Counted from the first letter of the stretch, positions 1-9,101 are shown. The stretch: 64,000 nt of DNA from a virus (IMGVR_UViG_3300044960_000113:1-64000), one strand, 5' to 3'. A program made the numbers and translations. The notes: generated by a model not told the origin, from the letters alone.

Positions 1-366
1 AATTTGTAAATATGTATTATGAAAATTTTTAATATATTCAATAATTTTATTATCAAATAATTCAGGATAAGATGACATGACTTCTTCAATATCAATTAAT
101 AAATATTCAATTGAAGATAATAATGTATTATTTAATATTAAAGGTTTTTCATTTTCTTCTAACATTAAAAATAATTTTTCTACTCTCAATAACCATTTAA
201 AAAAATATTCATATTCTAAAAGCAAAATTTCTCTTGTTGCAAAAGAAAATGATGAATTTGATGTTGTTATTTCATTAAAATCAAATGCTTGACCTGATTT
301 AAATTTTGCAATTGCATTACTAGAAACTATTCTAAATTTAATATTATTTTTTATATATGGTTTCAT
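1..366 (-). CDS. Unknown protein, C-terminus cut by window edge
   Basis: The minus strand is open without a stop from an ATG at 366 to the left edge, giving at least 122 residues; the stop lies outside the window. The visible part is rich in Glu, Leu and Ile and looks helical (around residues 50-80 it reads LLLEYEYFFKWLL, then VEKLFLMLEENEKP). It starts 14 bases after the stop of the RimK-like gene, in the same direction, so it is probably the next gene of that operon. I recognise no family. An apparent plus-strand reading frame inside it is only its shadow. Confidence 0.65.
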   Translation of the reverse strand, partial: MKPYIKNNIKFRIVSSNAIAKFKSGQAFDFNEITTSNSSFSFATREILLLEYEYFFKWLLRVEKLFLMLEENEKPLILNNTLLSSIEYLLIDIEEVMSSYPELFDNKIIEYIKNFHNTYLQI

Positions 367-379
367 ATATTATTCCTTT

Positions 380-1813
380 TTACTTCTCTATTGTAAAATT
401 TACATTATTAGTATTTGATATTTTTGGGTCAATTAAAACATTAGCTAAATCTAAAACTGAACGACCTAAAATAACATCATATTTCATATGATCACGCTCA
501 TTAATATTAAATTCAACATTCCTTATTATATTTCCATTAATTGAAACATCAACATTAATAACAGGTCTTTCTTCTGTTTCGCTGTCAGGAGTTTTTATTT
601 TAGCAATTCTAGATAGATAAAATTTATATCTATATTTTCCAAAAGTGAATTTGACTGTATTATCTTTAATTTCTATATCTTTACCATTTATACTACTGTT
701 AGTTGCACCAGTATCAATACGTGCTTCTATTGGTTTCTCATCATTAAAATTTTTAATTATAATATTAGTAACTGTGCCGATTATATTATTAGAATTGTTT
801 TCAAGATCAACATCTGTTAAATTATTTTTTTCTTGATAATTATCATTTTGCTGTGTTTTTTCTTCTTCATTATTTTCTATTTTATCAGTATCAGTTTTAT
901 TATTTTTTGATATATCATCTTCTGTTTTTTCAATTTGATTATCACCGTGAATTATTTTATGACATATATCTATTATTTTTTCAGAAATATTAAAATCAAC
1001 TATTTTTTGTAGAGCTTCATATCCAGGTGAACAATTAATTTCTAATACTATGAGATCTTCACCATTTTTAATGTAATCTACTGCTATAAAATTTAAATTT
1101 ACTATTTCTGAACATTTTTTTGCTAATTCTATTTCTTGCTCACTTGGAAAATAATACTTTAATTCTGAACCTTGATGTGCATTCGTTCTAAAATCATTTT
1201 CTGGCACAGATCTACTTGCAGCTGCAATAACCTCATTGTTTAACATTAATATTCTATAACTTTCTTCATGTTTCAAATATTCTTGAAGAATAAATTTACA
1301 ATCAATTTTTAAAAGATATTGAACGATAGAACGTAAACTTTCTATACTGTCAACACGCATTACGCCAATACCATGTGTTCCATAAATTGTTTTTATTATA
1401 ATTGGAAATTTTCTATCTAATGATTTAACAGCATAATCTAATTGATCATAGTTATTTAACATTATTGAATTTGGTGTTTTAATTCCAGCTTTATTTAATG
1501 TTATTTGACAGTTTAATTTATTAGAAGCAAGTAATATCCCATTTCCAGTATTTAAACATTTAATTCCAGCATTTGATAAATTGTCTACAATAGCGACTTT
1601 ATATTCTATATTGTTTTCAGATATTCTTGGAATACAAATATCTGCTTCTAATAATTTTTCTCCATTATATGATATAAATGGTTCTTCCGAAGCAAAAATA
1701 TAACAATCATCAAAATTTATGATTTTTATATCATGTCCCTTTTCTTCTGCTTTCTTTTTTAATTCTTGTGGAACAAAATTTTCGGGTTCAGTTGTTAAAA
1801 TTATTAATTTCAT
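380..1813 (-). CDS. RimK-like ATP-grasp ligase fused to retropepsin-like domain
   Basis: Residues 1-285 look like a RimK-type alpha-L-glutamate ligase: an N-terminal Rossmann part, an ATP-grasp core with Lys141 followed by a Gly-rich GTHGIG loop, and the metal-binding EINCSPG motif (258-264). RimK enzymes add glutamate to protein C-termini such as ribosomal protein S6. A charged Asn/Glu/Lys linker (about 290-343) leads to a second domain (345-477) with an aspartic-protease-type DTGA motif (367-370) and a YDVILGRSVLD segment, as in RimB-like proteins (the family once called ATP-dependent zinc proteases). Known biology: in Pseudomonas, RimK and RimB are separate and act on S6 in opposite ways. 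Here both sit in one chain. The substrate in this phage is unknown. The preceding gene stops 3 bases before this start. Confidence 0.85.
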   Translation of the reverse strand: MKLIILTTEPENFVPQELKKKAEEKGHDIKIINFDDCYIFASEEPFISYNGEKLLEADICIPRISENNIEYKVAIVDNLSNAGIKCLNTGNGILLASNKLNCQITLNKAGIKTPNSIMLNNYDQLDYAVKSLDRKFPIIIKTIYGTHGIGVMRVDSIESLRSIVQYLLKIDCKFILQEYLKHEESYRILMLNNEVIAAASRSVPENDFRTNAHQGSELKYYFPSEQEIELAKKCSEIVNLNFIAVDYIKNGEDLIVLEINCSPGYEALQKIVDFNISEKIIDICHKIIHGDNQIEKTEDDISKNNKTDTDKIENNEEEKTQQNDNYQEKNNLTDVDLENNSNNIIGTVTNIIIKNFNDEKPIEARIDTGATNSSINGKDIEIKDNTVKFTFGKYRYKFYLSRIAKIKTPDSETEERPVINVDVSINGNIIRNVEFNINERDHMKYDVILGRSVLDLANVLIDPKISNTNNVNFTIEK

Positions 1814-1816
1814 ATA

Positions 1817-2215
1817 TTAAACAAATGTTCCTTTTCCTGGAATTCCTGCTAATTCTCGTACTCTATTATTTAATCTTTTATTTTCTTTATGTTCAATAGT
1901 AATAACTTTTTCAGATGAGAGATCTTTTAACATTTCTGATGCTAAATTTTGTTTATTTATTTCAAATATTTTTTTAACAGATGATGTTATAAATTTTGAA
2001 CCGTCAAATATCATAACATTAAATATTATTTCAAATTTTATAATATCTTGATTTTCATCATTACTAATGACATTAATATTTGATGGATATGCATATATAT
2101 TTTGTTTATTAATTTGATTGTCACTAATATTATTATTTGTTTGTTCTAATGAATTAGGTTCAACACTAATAGGTGTTGTAAATGTTATTTGTTGTTGATT
2201 ATTAATTGTATCCAT
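1817..2215 (-). CDS. Unknown protein, Asn/Gln-rich N-terminus
   Basis: 132 residues with a good ribosome binding site (AAAAGGATTAAA before the ATG). The first 50 residues are Asn/Gln-rich and low in complexity; the rest (from about residue 57) looks like an alternating beta segment (IIKFEIIFNVMIFDGS) followed by a charged helix. The C-terminus ends AGIPGKGTFV. It lies directly upstream of the RimK-like gene, in what looks like one transcription unit. I recognise no family. Confidence 0.7.
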   Translation of the reverse strand: MDTINNQQQITFTTPISVEPNSLEQTNNNISDNQINKQNIYAYPSNINVISNDENQDIIKFEIIFNVMIFDGSKFITSSVKKIFEINKQNLASEMLKDLSSEKVITIEHKENKRLNNRVRELAGIPGKGTFV

Positions 2216-2342
2216 ATTTTAATCCTTTTTAATAAAATTAAATAATTTATTTAATTATTTATTAAAAACTCATATATAATTAAATTTTAAAATAAATTTT
2301 ATATAGTCAAAAAATATAAATGTGTCTTCAAAGTTATTGAAT

Positions 2343-3014
2343 TCAGATATTAATATATAAAGAATAAAATTCGTTTATTCTATCTATTAGCTTTTCTATA
2401 ACATTATCTAATTTTTCATTAAATTCTAACGGAAAACCATTATTATTAACCATCAATATAATTAAATTGTTTATTTTAGTATTAAACATTTCATTATGCG
2501 CAAATGCATAAAAACCGGCTTGTAAGAAATAATCTTCTATTTCATTTTTTGTTTTTAATCTTGTTGTTGTTTTGAAATCGACTATTGATGGAATTCCTTT
2601 ATATTTGCAGATTAAATCACATCTTCCAGCAATTTCTAAAATATCTGAATATAATGTAACTTCTTGGCCCCAAATTTCATTTACATTATTTAAAAATAAT
2701 TTTAAACCATTAAATATCCCAATATGTGACTGGGATATATTTTCATTATCTTTAATTAATGGTTCATTTTTTAAAAATCTTTCGGCTAATAAATGAAGTG
2801 TTGTTCCTCTATCAGCTGCATCTCTTGCTATTTTTGCTGCTTCTTTTTCACCAATAGATTTTTTCCAATTTTCTAATGATTGTATTTTTTCTTTAGGACT
2901 TGTATGACTAAGTATTGTTGTTATAGATGGATATTTTTTATTAATACCGAGGTCATAAAATCTCATCGTATTGATATCCAACGTATCAAAATTTTTATAG
3001 TTAAATTTTGTCAT
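2343..3014 (-). CDS. PD-(D/E)XK exonuclease, RecB/MGME1-like
   Basis: 223 residues with the RecB-type nuclease layout: an N-terminal GTTLHLLAERF helix with the typical His (residues 70-80), GRCDL (Asp133), VDFKT (Asp146, Lys148) and a QxxxY motif (Gln165, Tyr169). These are the metal-binding and catalytic positions of PD-(D/E)XK single-strand exonucleases in the RecB/Cas4/MGME1 group. Such genes are common in marine T4-like phages and are thought to process DNA ends during replication or recombination. No helicase domain is attached. The gene is separated from the upstream structural gene by only 12 bases and has no clear ribosome binding site. Confidence 0.85.
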   Translation of the reverse strand: MTKFNYKNFDTLDINTMRFYDLGINKKYPSITTILSHTSPKEKIQSLENWKKSIGEKEAAKIARDAADRGTTLHLLAERFLKNEPLIKDNENISQSHIGIFNGLKLFLNNVNEIWGQEVTLYSDILEIAGRCDLICKYKGIPSIVDFKTTTRLKTKNEIEDYFLQAGFYAFAHNEMFNTKINNLIILMVNNNGFPLEFNEKLDNVIEKLIDRINEFYSLYINI

Positions 3015-3026
3015 TTTTATATTATA

Positions 3027-3548
3027 TTATGTTAAACCTGTTCCGCTTATTATCCACTCTGTTGATGTTATCTTAAGTGCTGTTGCAATACCATTTGGTG
3101 CTAATGTTCTATTTCCAGTAGTACCAGCACCAGCTAACCTCATAGTATCACTATTTATAGCAATTGTGATTGTACCTGCACCATTTTGATTTACAAATGT
3201 TACAGCAGTTCCAATTGGGAATGGAACACTACTATTACTTGGAATAGTGTAAGTTCTTGAAGATGTATCAGCTGATGGATGTAATATATGTTTTCCAGAA
3301 TCTGATAATACTAGTGTATATGACGCACTTTGAGAATTTTGTTCAAGTTGTTTAAGAGAAACTTCAGAACCTATTGGTAATGATATTGCCTCAAGCCATG
3401 AAGTTCCATCATATACATAAAGTTTTTTGTCTGGTAATTTATAAAATAATTCACCAGTTGATGGTGAACTTGGTAAAGTTGATCCAGAATCAACTGTAAG
3501 ATTAACTAGTGTTGAACCTTCTAATAAATTAATTCCGTCTATTAACAT
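3027..3548 (-). CDS. Probable tail-fibre or other virion protein
   Basis: 173 residues, rich in Ser, Thr, Gly and Ala and nearly free of charge clusters, as in fibre shafts. The stretch GELFYKLPDKKLYVYDGTSW (about 36-55) is the phage-fibre type of repeat that also appears in the fibre-like proteins at 31-33 kb and 50-54 kb. The C-terminus (GTGLT) follows a beta-rich region around GTAVTFVNQNGAGTITI. A strong GAAAGGGAAAA ribosome binding site precedes the ATG. The role in the virion is inferred from composition only. Confidence 0.65.
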   Translation of the reverse strand: MLIDGINLLEGSTLVNLTVDSGSTLPSSPSTGELFYKLPDKKLYVYDGTSWLEAISLPIGSEVSLKQLEQNSQSASYTLVLSDSGKHILHPSADTSSRTYTIPSNSSVPFPIGTAVTFVNQNGAGTITIAINSDTMRLAGAGTTGNRTLAPNGIATALKITSTEWIISGTGLT

Positions 3549-3598
3549 AGTAGATTTTCCCTTTCAAAAAATTAATCATTAATATATTCAACATAATA

Positions 3599-4285
3599 TT
3601 ATCTATATTTATAGGAAATTTTAATATCTTCTTTATTTTTTATAAAATTTTCTATTGATGATTTTTCTTCATTTTTTATTTTATTTTCTATAGATAATAT
3701 TGGGCTAGATAATTCAATTTTTAATGGGTCATTACTTCCTTGAATTATTGCAGCATTTTCTGGAATTAACCCTATCTTTTTCAAAGCATTCCATGTTTCT
3801 GGACATGACATAGCATTTCGTAATCTTGCTGGAGATGGCCTACCATTTGCCAAAATTTCAGCATGAATTTCTTTTGCACACCATACAGTAAATTCATTAG
3901 GTGCATTTATTTCAAACATTTGTTCATCAGTATATCCAGGTATTCTTGTTGGTTCTGCTATTTCATATGCTTCAGCAAGTAATCTTTCTAATATTTCAAT
4001 TTCTTGGCGATTTAATTCATATGCTTCTTTTTTAGTTTCTTCAACAGATTCTAGTTCTACTATTTCTGATTGAAGTTCATAAATTTCATAAAGTGGGCCA
4101 TTATTTTCCTGTAACCATTTAAGTTTTTCTTTTTTTGATAATAATCTGAGACGATCAACTTCTTGTAAAGCTGCTGCGCGTTTTCTACCTTCTAAAAACC
4201 CCTTTAGAATTTTTATTTTTTCCCAAACGGTTTCACCTTGAACCTGAGTACGATAATTAAATTCAGAATTTAATTTTGATGGCAT
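3599..4285 (-). CDS. Conserved-type unknown protein with coiled coil
   Basis: 228 residues. The first 120 are highly helical and charged (coiled-coil-like, 25-110), followed by a compact part with PTRIPGYTDEQMFEINAPNE and GRPSPARLRNAMSCPETW, and a Lys/Glu-rich tail. The start is set by an excellent AGGAGGG site 6 bases before the ATG. From memory, similar proteins with this PSPAxLRNAM region occur in marine T4-like phages without an assigned function; a database search would settle it. The gene precedes a probable virion protein gene and follows a small basic protein gene. Confidence 0.75.
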   Translation of the reverse strand: MPSKLNSEFNYRTQVQGETVWEKIKILKGFLEGRKRAAALQEVDRLRLLSKKEKLKWLQENNGPLYEIYELQSEIVELESVEETKKEAYELNRQEIEILERLLAEAYEIAEPTRIPGYTDEQMFEINAPNEFTVWCAKEIHAEILANGRPSPARLRNAMSCPETWNALKKIGLIPENAAIIQGSNDPLKIELSSPILSIENKIKNEEKSSIENFIKNKEDIKISYKYR

Positions 4286-4297
4286 TTATCCCTCCTA

Positions 4298-4573
4298 TTA
4301 TGAAAAACGTGATTTTATTGTTTTATTTAATCGAATAAGCCTGAAGTGTATGGCCTTTTTCCTAGCTATTTTAGATTTAATTTTTCGTTTAGTACTATTT
4401 CTAATAGCACTAGCTCTTAATTTACTTCTCAAACTTGCTGATTTTTTAGGGGCAAAACATTGTGCAGGATCAGAAACAGCTCTTCCTTTTCTTATACCAA
4501 CAGTACATCTATATACTTTTTTAATAGTTTTTCCGCGCCTTACAAAGGCTCTTATTATTTCATTAAGCAACAT
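4298..4573 (-). CDS. Small, highly basic unknown protein
   Basis: 91 residues with about 30 Arg and Lys, suggesting a nucleic-acid-binding protein. The N-terminal half (IIRAFVRRGKTIKKVYRC, then GIRKGRAVSDPAQCFAPKK) has two Cys; the C-terminal half is a run of basic helix. It starts 2 bases after the stop of the 664-residue gene, so the two are probably translated together. I recall similar short basic proteins in marine T4-like phages, all unassigned. Its base composition is a little less AT-rich than its neighbours. Confidence 0.7.
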   Translation of the reverse strand: MLLNEIIRAFVRRGKTIKKVYRCTVGIRKGRAVSDPAQCFAPKKSASLRSKLRASAIRNSTKRKIKSKIARKKAIHFRLIRLNKTIKSRFS

Positions 4574-4575
4574 TT

Positions 4576-6570
4576 CTATACATTAGATAATATTAAATCA
4601 ATATGTTCATCATTTAATAATATTCCATTTGGATATATATTATCATTCATTTGTTTAACAACATACATATATTTTCCACCTTTTTTAAATGGTCTAAAAA
4701 TAAATTTTTTATTATTTTCACCTTTTACTGTTACTATAGAGTTATCACCAAATGCATTTATTAATTTTTCAACTTCTGTGTCAGATAACTTTATTTTCAT
4801 TTTTTCTGCAGATAACATCATTCCATCAGAACCTAAAGAAGCAATTTGCCACTTTTTTTCCTCTGGATTTATTTCTGGTTTTTTATGCTTTGATTTTGGC
4901 ATATCCATATCATCAATAATACTATCATCTTCTAATTCTTCTACGTTTTCTCTTATTGGGTTTCTTTTAAGAAGATCTTTTGTATATGCAAAACCCTTTA
5001 TTGAACCAACTTGGTATTTATAACCTTTATTTCCCTTCTCATCAACAATCTCATCAGATATTAACGTTACTACATCTAATGGTGAACCGTTAGTTAAGCC
5101 AATTCTATGTTTTACACGTTGACCCTTTTTAAACGGAGCTTTGTTATTAACATCTTGTACTACTATTTCACTTTTTTTTTCTTCTGTTATCTTTGTGTTT
5201 TCATTTATTAAATCAATCAACATTGATATTTTATTTCTTATTAATTGAATATTTTTAAGACTTGCCTTTTTGTCTAATAGAGATCTTCTTAATTGACTTT
5301 TCTTATATTTAAGATTTTCATCTGGTACACCAATAGCTGTTAACAATGATTCAACAGTGTTTATAAACATATCATTTGCTATATCAACTTCTTCAATAAC
5401 AGTTTCTGATGCTTGTTCATCAAAATTATGTTTATTCCCCTCATCATCAGATAACCCTAATGAAATATGTAAATTTTTTAGTATTATCCTCATTTTTGTA
5501 TTTTTTTGTATACTTAATGAAGTATTTCTAAAAAAAGATCTTAAGTTGGTTTTTTTAAATTCAAAATTTTCCTTTGGAATTCCAAAAGCAATTAAAATAT
5601 CAAATAATTGTTTTGATATTTTTTTGATGCCAACATCAGCTACCTCATCTTTAATATCTATATAACTTTCTTTTACAATGTCGGAAGTATGTAGTTCATC
5701 ATTAAATCTTTGAAGCCACATTTTTGCACGTGGATTTTTTTGTATCATTCTTGATGAATCAACAATTCCGGTTCTTACTTTAGAAAAATTTCTAGTTAAA
5801 ATTAATTGTGGAACATTTAATGTTAATAATGTATCCAAAATTAATTTAGTGATAGGTGTCGCAAATTTAAAACGTTTTACAACTATATTTTTTTGTCTAT
5901 CATTTTCATCATATTCAATGTCATCATCTTTTTCTTCTATATCATCATTTTTTTCTATTAATTTTTCTTCACCTAAAACTTTTTTTAAAAATTTATTTCC
6001 TAATGTTAACATTTTGTTTTCTCCTTCATTTTTTAATTTAATATCATTTTTAGATAAATTATTTGTCTCAAAATCTTCATTTTCATTTTCATTTTCATCT
6101 TCATATTCATCTTCATCTTCATATTCATCTTCATATTCATCTTCATCTTCATCTTCATCTTCATCTTCATCTTCATCTTCATCTTCATCTTCATCATCAT
6201 TAGGCCATTCAACAGCAACTATATCAAAATCAGTAGAAAGTTTTTCTAATGCTGATTCAATACTGTCTTCTGTTCCTAACATTTTGCTCATTGCTTCTTC
6301 AAATTTATCTGCATCTTTTACGTTTACATATACTTTAACTATTTCATTATCATCAGTTTCTAATCCAAATGTAACAGTTTCAATTTCTTCAGATTCTTCT
6401 TTAGATTTATTTAGTATATTATTTACTTCATTTTTATCAATTTTTTTAATTTCTGAATCATCATTAATTTTAGAAATTAATGAAAGATCAATTTTTGGTG
6501 ATTGACCTAATGCTTGAACTTCTGTTGTTATTTGTTTATTTTCGTTAATATCTTTAAATAAATTTTTCAT
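4576..6570 (-). CDS. Large unknown protein with acidic Asp-Glu tract
   Basis: 664 residues. Residues 63-123 look like a small folded domain (VTFGLETDDNEIVKVYVNV); residues 125-170 are an almost pure Asp/Glu tract with some Tyr and Asn, encoded by a six-base repeat. Then come two related helical segments around VNVPQLILTRNF / FGIPKENFEFKKTNLRSFF and a third similar one (IGVPDENLKYKKSQLRRSL), a small beta domain (GQRVKHRIGLTNGSPLDVV) and a C-terminal beta domain ending LILSNV. The three similar helical segments suggest an internal repeat that binds something. Strong GAGGTAAAT site before the ATG. A virion or scaffold-type role is possible but not shown. Confidence 0.75.
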   Translation of the reverse strand: MKNLFKDINENKQITTEVQALGQSPKIDLSLISKINDDSEIKKIDKNEVNNILNKSKEESEEIETVTFGLETDDNEIVKVYVNVKDADKFEEAMSKMLGTEDSIESALEKLSTDFDIVAVEWPNDDEDEDEDEDEDEDEDEDEDEYEDEYEDEDEYEDENENENEDFETNNLSKNDIKLKNEGENKMLTLGNKFLKKVLGEEKLIEKNDDIEEKDDDIEYDENDRQKNIVVKRFKFATPITKLILDTLLTLNVPQLILTRNFSKVRTGIVDSSRMIQKNPRAKMWLQRFNDELHTSDIVKESYIDIKDEVADVGIKKISKQLFDILIAFGIPKENFEFKKTNLRSFFRNTSLSIQKNTKMRIILKNLHISLGLSDDEGNKHNFDEQASETVIEEVDIANDMFINTVESLLTAIGVPDENLKYKKSQLRRSLLDKKASLKNIQLIRNKISMLIDLINENTKITEEKKSEIVVQDVNNKAPFKKGQRVKHRIGLTNGSPLDVVTLISDEIVDEKGNKGYKYQVGSIKGFAYTKDLLKRNPIRENVEELEDDSIIDDMDMPKSKHKKPEINPEEKKWQIASLGSDGMMLSAEKMKIKLSDTEVEKLINAFGDNSIVTVKGENNKKFIFRPFKKGGKYMYVVKQMNDNIYPNGILLNDEHIDLILSNV
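6073..6201. repeat. Hexamer microsatellite coding for Asp-Glu
   Basis: A nearly perfect tandem array of TTCATC/TTCATT/TTCATA hexamers on the plus strand encodes alternating Asp and Glu (with some Tyr and Asn) in the 664-residue protein. All repeats stay in frame, so unit gain or loss changes only the tract length. Confidence 0.9.
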
Positions 6571-6593
6571 ATTATTTACCTCATTTATATATA

Positions 6594-8945
6594 TTATGCT
6601 TTTTTATTTAATAAAAAAGCATGTATTTTTGGTATTTTTTTATATGTTCTTTTTACTCTTCTAATAATTTTTCCTTTAAAAATTCTAATCGGAACTGTTC
6701 CAATATCAGATGAAGATGTTATTGCACCAGTATCGCTAGAAACTGTTGATCCGTTATCTTCTTCTTCTTTAAGTTTAACAATTTTAATAATATCCTTCAA
6801 TAAATTAGGTTTAACATTCATAGTGTTCATAGGCACCTGTGTTAAAATTTTATTTGATAACTTACTAATTAAATTTAAAAATGGTGAATTAGGCGTATAT
6901 GTTAATAATAAATTAAATACTTTTTGTATAACTAAATTTTTATCAGATACGTCTAATTCTTCCCATCTATCTATTCCATCTCTTATTATATTTATATTAT
7001 TTGTTCTATTTCCCAATTTTAACGTGACTACTCTCATATTATGGTGTTGTACATTCCAATCAATATTTAAAATATTAGATAAACTTAATGTATTATGAAT
7101 AGCTTTAATTCTTTTGGTTAAGAAAGTACCTGCTATTTCTTTAAGTTTTTTCAAAGTATCTGGTTTAAGATATCGTTTAATATCTTTATTATCAGGATAA
7201 AATAAAACAAGACCCCAAAAATTTAATATACTCATATTATTTTTATATTTTTTAAGTGATGCATTATTTGGGTCATATAAAAGTCTTTTAACATCTTTAA
7301 TATTATTTTTTAATAATAAAAGAGAAGCTAATAATGTAGCAGTATATGCATTTCCTATTTGTTCTGCTGAAAGTGTTAATAACTGTTTTCTGTTAATTGC
7401 AGAAGATGATATACTAGATTCTAGTAAAATACATTCTTTCACAAGTGTTTCGTTATGCACATCTTTTATTATTTTTCCATATAAAACATTAATTAATTGA
7501 TTTACATTTTTACTCTTTTTTATTTGAGAAATCATTTCATTTAAATCTTTATTTAATTCAGCAAATGCTAATAAGGTACGTTTAATAACTTCTTGGGTGT
7601 ATCCAATAGTTTTTCCATTTTTTAGAATTAATTTATAATTTTGATTTTCATTTTTAAATGTTTCCAACTTTTCATTTACATTATCCTGTGTAGATTTTAA
7701 TATTGCTAAAATCTTAGTTTTTACATCTTGAAAATTTATATTTTCTAAATTCTTAGAAAAGTTATTAATAGTTTCTTCTGGTGTACTACCTTTAAATTTT
7801 CTAAATATTTTTTTAGCATCTATTGTTCTTGCTAAATTTGGTATGCCAAACAAACTTCCTATTCTTATTTTTGCATCTCCAAATATTCCTCCTCTTACTA
7901 CAGGATCTGAAAGTGGATCAGTTGATTTTACATTTCCAGATATGTTATTTCTAATAGCCCAATTAAATTGATTTATAGTAGTAAAAATATCTTTATCAAC
8001 AATTTTTATTTGATCTTGAGTATTAGGATCAAGAAGAACAACACCTTCTATACCTAAATCTTCATCTTTAGAGATATTTTTATCCTGTAATGATGGTTTA
8101 ATTTTTCTAATTACATTTTGTAGAATACTATCTTTTATTGGAAGTTTAAAATTATTTAAAATTTTATTATTTAGATTATCTCGTTCTTTTTTGATTTTTT
8201 CTCTTTTTTCTTTTTCTATTTTATTTAAATTTATATTTAAAACATCAAAATTTGTTAGATTTAAATTTAATGTATTTGCAAGTTTGTTCTTTTCATTCAA
8301 AAATTTCTTAAGTTTATCAATTTCTTTTTTAAAATTAATTTTTTTAAAATTTATTGTGTCTATTTTTTGTGTACTCACAAATTTCCATCTTATATCTGTA
8401 GGAACTTTTTTAATATTGATACCATCATCAGTATCAAATAAATCAACTGTTATTATAACTTCATCATTATTGAGCTGTTTTGATAATTCTTTAATCTTAT
8501 TTTGATCTGGTTTTTTATTACTATCTGTTCCTTCCACTGATCTTAAAAATGTAATAAAATTATTGCCTTCTTTACCATATGTTATCATATTTGGTTGTTT
8601 ACCAAATAATACTTCAACTTCTATTGCTTCGCCTGGTTCTAAAATTTGTGATAACTTATTTTTAACTGCTTGCAATGCTAGATGAGCTGCTTTAAATTTG
8701 GTTTCGGCAGGAGTATCTTCATAATCTGATTCTTTATGATTTATTTTTTTTGATCCTTTACCTTCTCTAGAAGTGTAAAAATTACCTTCATTATCAAAAC
8801 CAACTCTAAAATTAAAACCATCTAATTTTTCTGTAGCAATAAACTTAGAAATGTTTTCTATAGTATCAATGAACTTATCTATTTCTAAATCTTCTAGATG
8901 ATTTATACTTTCTAAAATATTAATAGATTCTAAAATTGTTACCAT
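6594..8945 (-). CDS. Giant protein with covalent nucleotidyltransferase (ligase-like) motifs
   Basis: 783 residues. The N-terminal 320 residues carry, in the right order, motifs of the ATP-grasp-unrelated ligase/capping nucleotidyltransferase superfamily: TEKLDGFNF with candidate nucleophile Lys40 (motif I, KxDG), FYTSREGKGS (56-65), AIEVEVLFG (107-115, motif III-like), EGVVLLDP (300-307, motif IV) and QIKIVDK (312-318, motif V). Residues 200-280 insert a Lys-rich coiled region. The remaining 450 residues are helical and unrecognised. This predicts a protein that forms a covalent lysyl-AMP, hence an RNA or DNA ligase or a related enzyme; the substrate is unknown. A late-promoter box lies 35 bases upstream of the ATG. 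No clear ribosome binding site. Confidence 0.7.
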   Translation of the reverse strand: MVTILESINILESINHLEDLEIDKFIDTIENISKFIATEKLDGFNFRVGFDNEGNFYTSREGKGSKKINHKESDYEDTPAETKFKAAHLALQAVKNKLSQILEPGEAIEVEVLFGKQPNMITYGKEGNNFITFLRSVEGTDSNKKPDQNKIKELSKQLNNDEVIITVDLFDTDDGINIKKVPTDIRWKFVSTQKIDTINFKKINFKKEIDKLKKFLNEKNKLANTLNLNLTNFDVLNINLNKIEKEKREKIKKERDNLNNKILNNFKLPIKDSILQNVIRKIKPSLQDKNISKDEDLGIEGVVLLDPNTQDQIKIVDKDIFTTINQFNWAIRNNISGNVKSTDPLSDPVVRGGIFGDAKIRIGSLFGIPNLARTIDAKKIFRKFKGSTPEETINNFSKNLENINFQDVKTKILAILKSTQDNVNEKLETFKNENQNYKLILKNGKTIGYTQEVIKRTLLAFAELNKDLNEMISQIKKSKNVNQLINVLYGKIIKDVHNETLVKECILLESSISSSAINRKQLLTLSAEQIGNAYTATLLASLLLLKNNIKDVKRLLYDPNNASLKKYKNNMSILNFWGLVLFYPDNKDIKRYLKPDTLKKLKEIAGTFLTKRIKAIHNTLSLSNILNIDWNVQHHNMRVVTLKLGNRTNNINIIRDGIDRWEELDVSDKNLVIQKVFNLLLTYTPNSPFLNLISKLSNKILTQVPMNTMNVKPNLLKDIIKIVKLKEEEDNGSTVSSDTGAITSSSDIGTVPIRIFKGKIIRRVKRTYKKIPKIHAFLLNKKA

Positions 8946-8979
8946 GTTATTGTTAAGTTATTAAAAATATATAATATTA

Positions 8980-8987
8980 TATTTATA
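8980..8987 (-). promoter_or_regulatory. Candidate T4-like late promoter
   Basis: TATAAATA on the minus strand, 35 bases before the ATG of the 783-residue protein gene. It overlaps the T-tract of the terminator at 8986-9032, so an upstream transcript would end as this one begins. Confidence 0.5.
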
Positions 8988-9032
8988 AAAAATAATGGAA
9001 CTTTCTATTATAGAATAGTCAGTTCCATTATT
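8986..9032 (-). terminator. Rho-independent terminator
   Basis: A perfect 12-base inverted repeat (AATAATGGAACT at 8991-9002 and its complement at 9021-9032) with an 18-base loop, followed on the minus strand by a run of T. It lies downstream of the 73-residue gene and so ends the replication-block transcript. Confidence 0.75.
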
Positions 9033-9101
9033 TAATTATAAAAACTAAATAAAATTATAATCTTTTATTAATTTACACGTGTATATTAAACTTTGATTGA
9101 A

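Noticed and set aside
77-292. 71-residue plus-strand frame at left edge
   Set aside because: Antisense to the open minus-strand gene that runs off the window; no ribosome binding site.
4460-5023. 187-residue plus-strand frame
   Set aside because: Antisense to two supported minus-strand genes, without a ribosome binding site or recognisable protein features.
6033-6218. Met-Lys repeat frame on minus
   Set aside because: Out-of-frame reading of the same hexamer tract; no start signal.
5849-6505. Ser-rich 218-residue plus-strand frame
   Set aside because: It is the reverse reading of the Asp-Glu repeat (TCTTCA codons give Ser) in the 664-residue gene.
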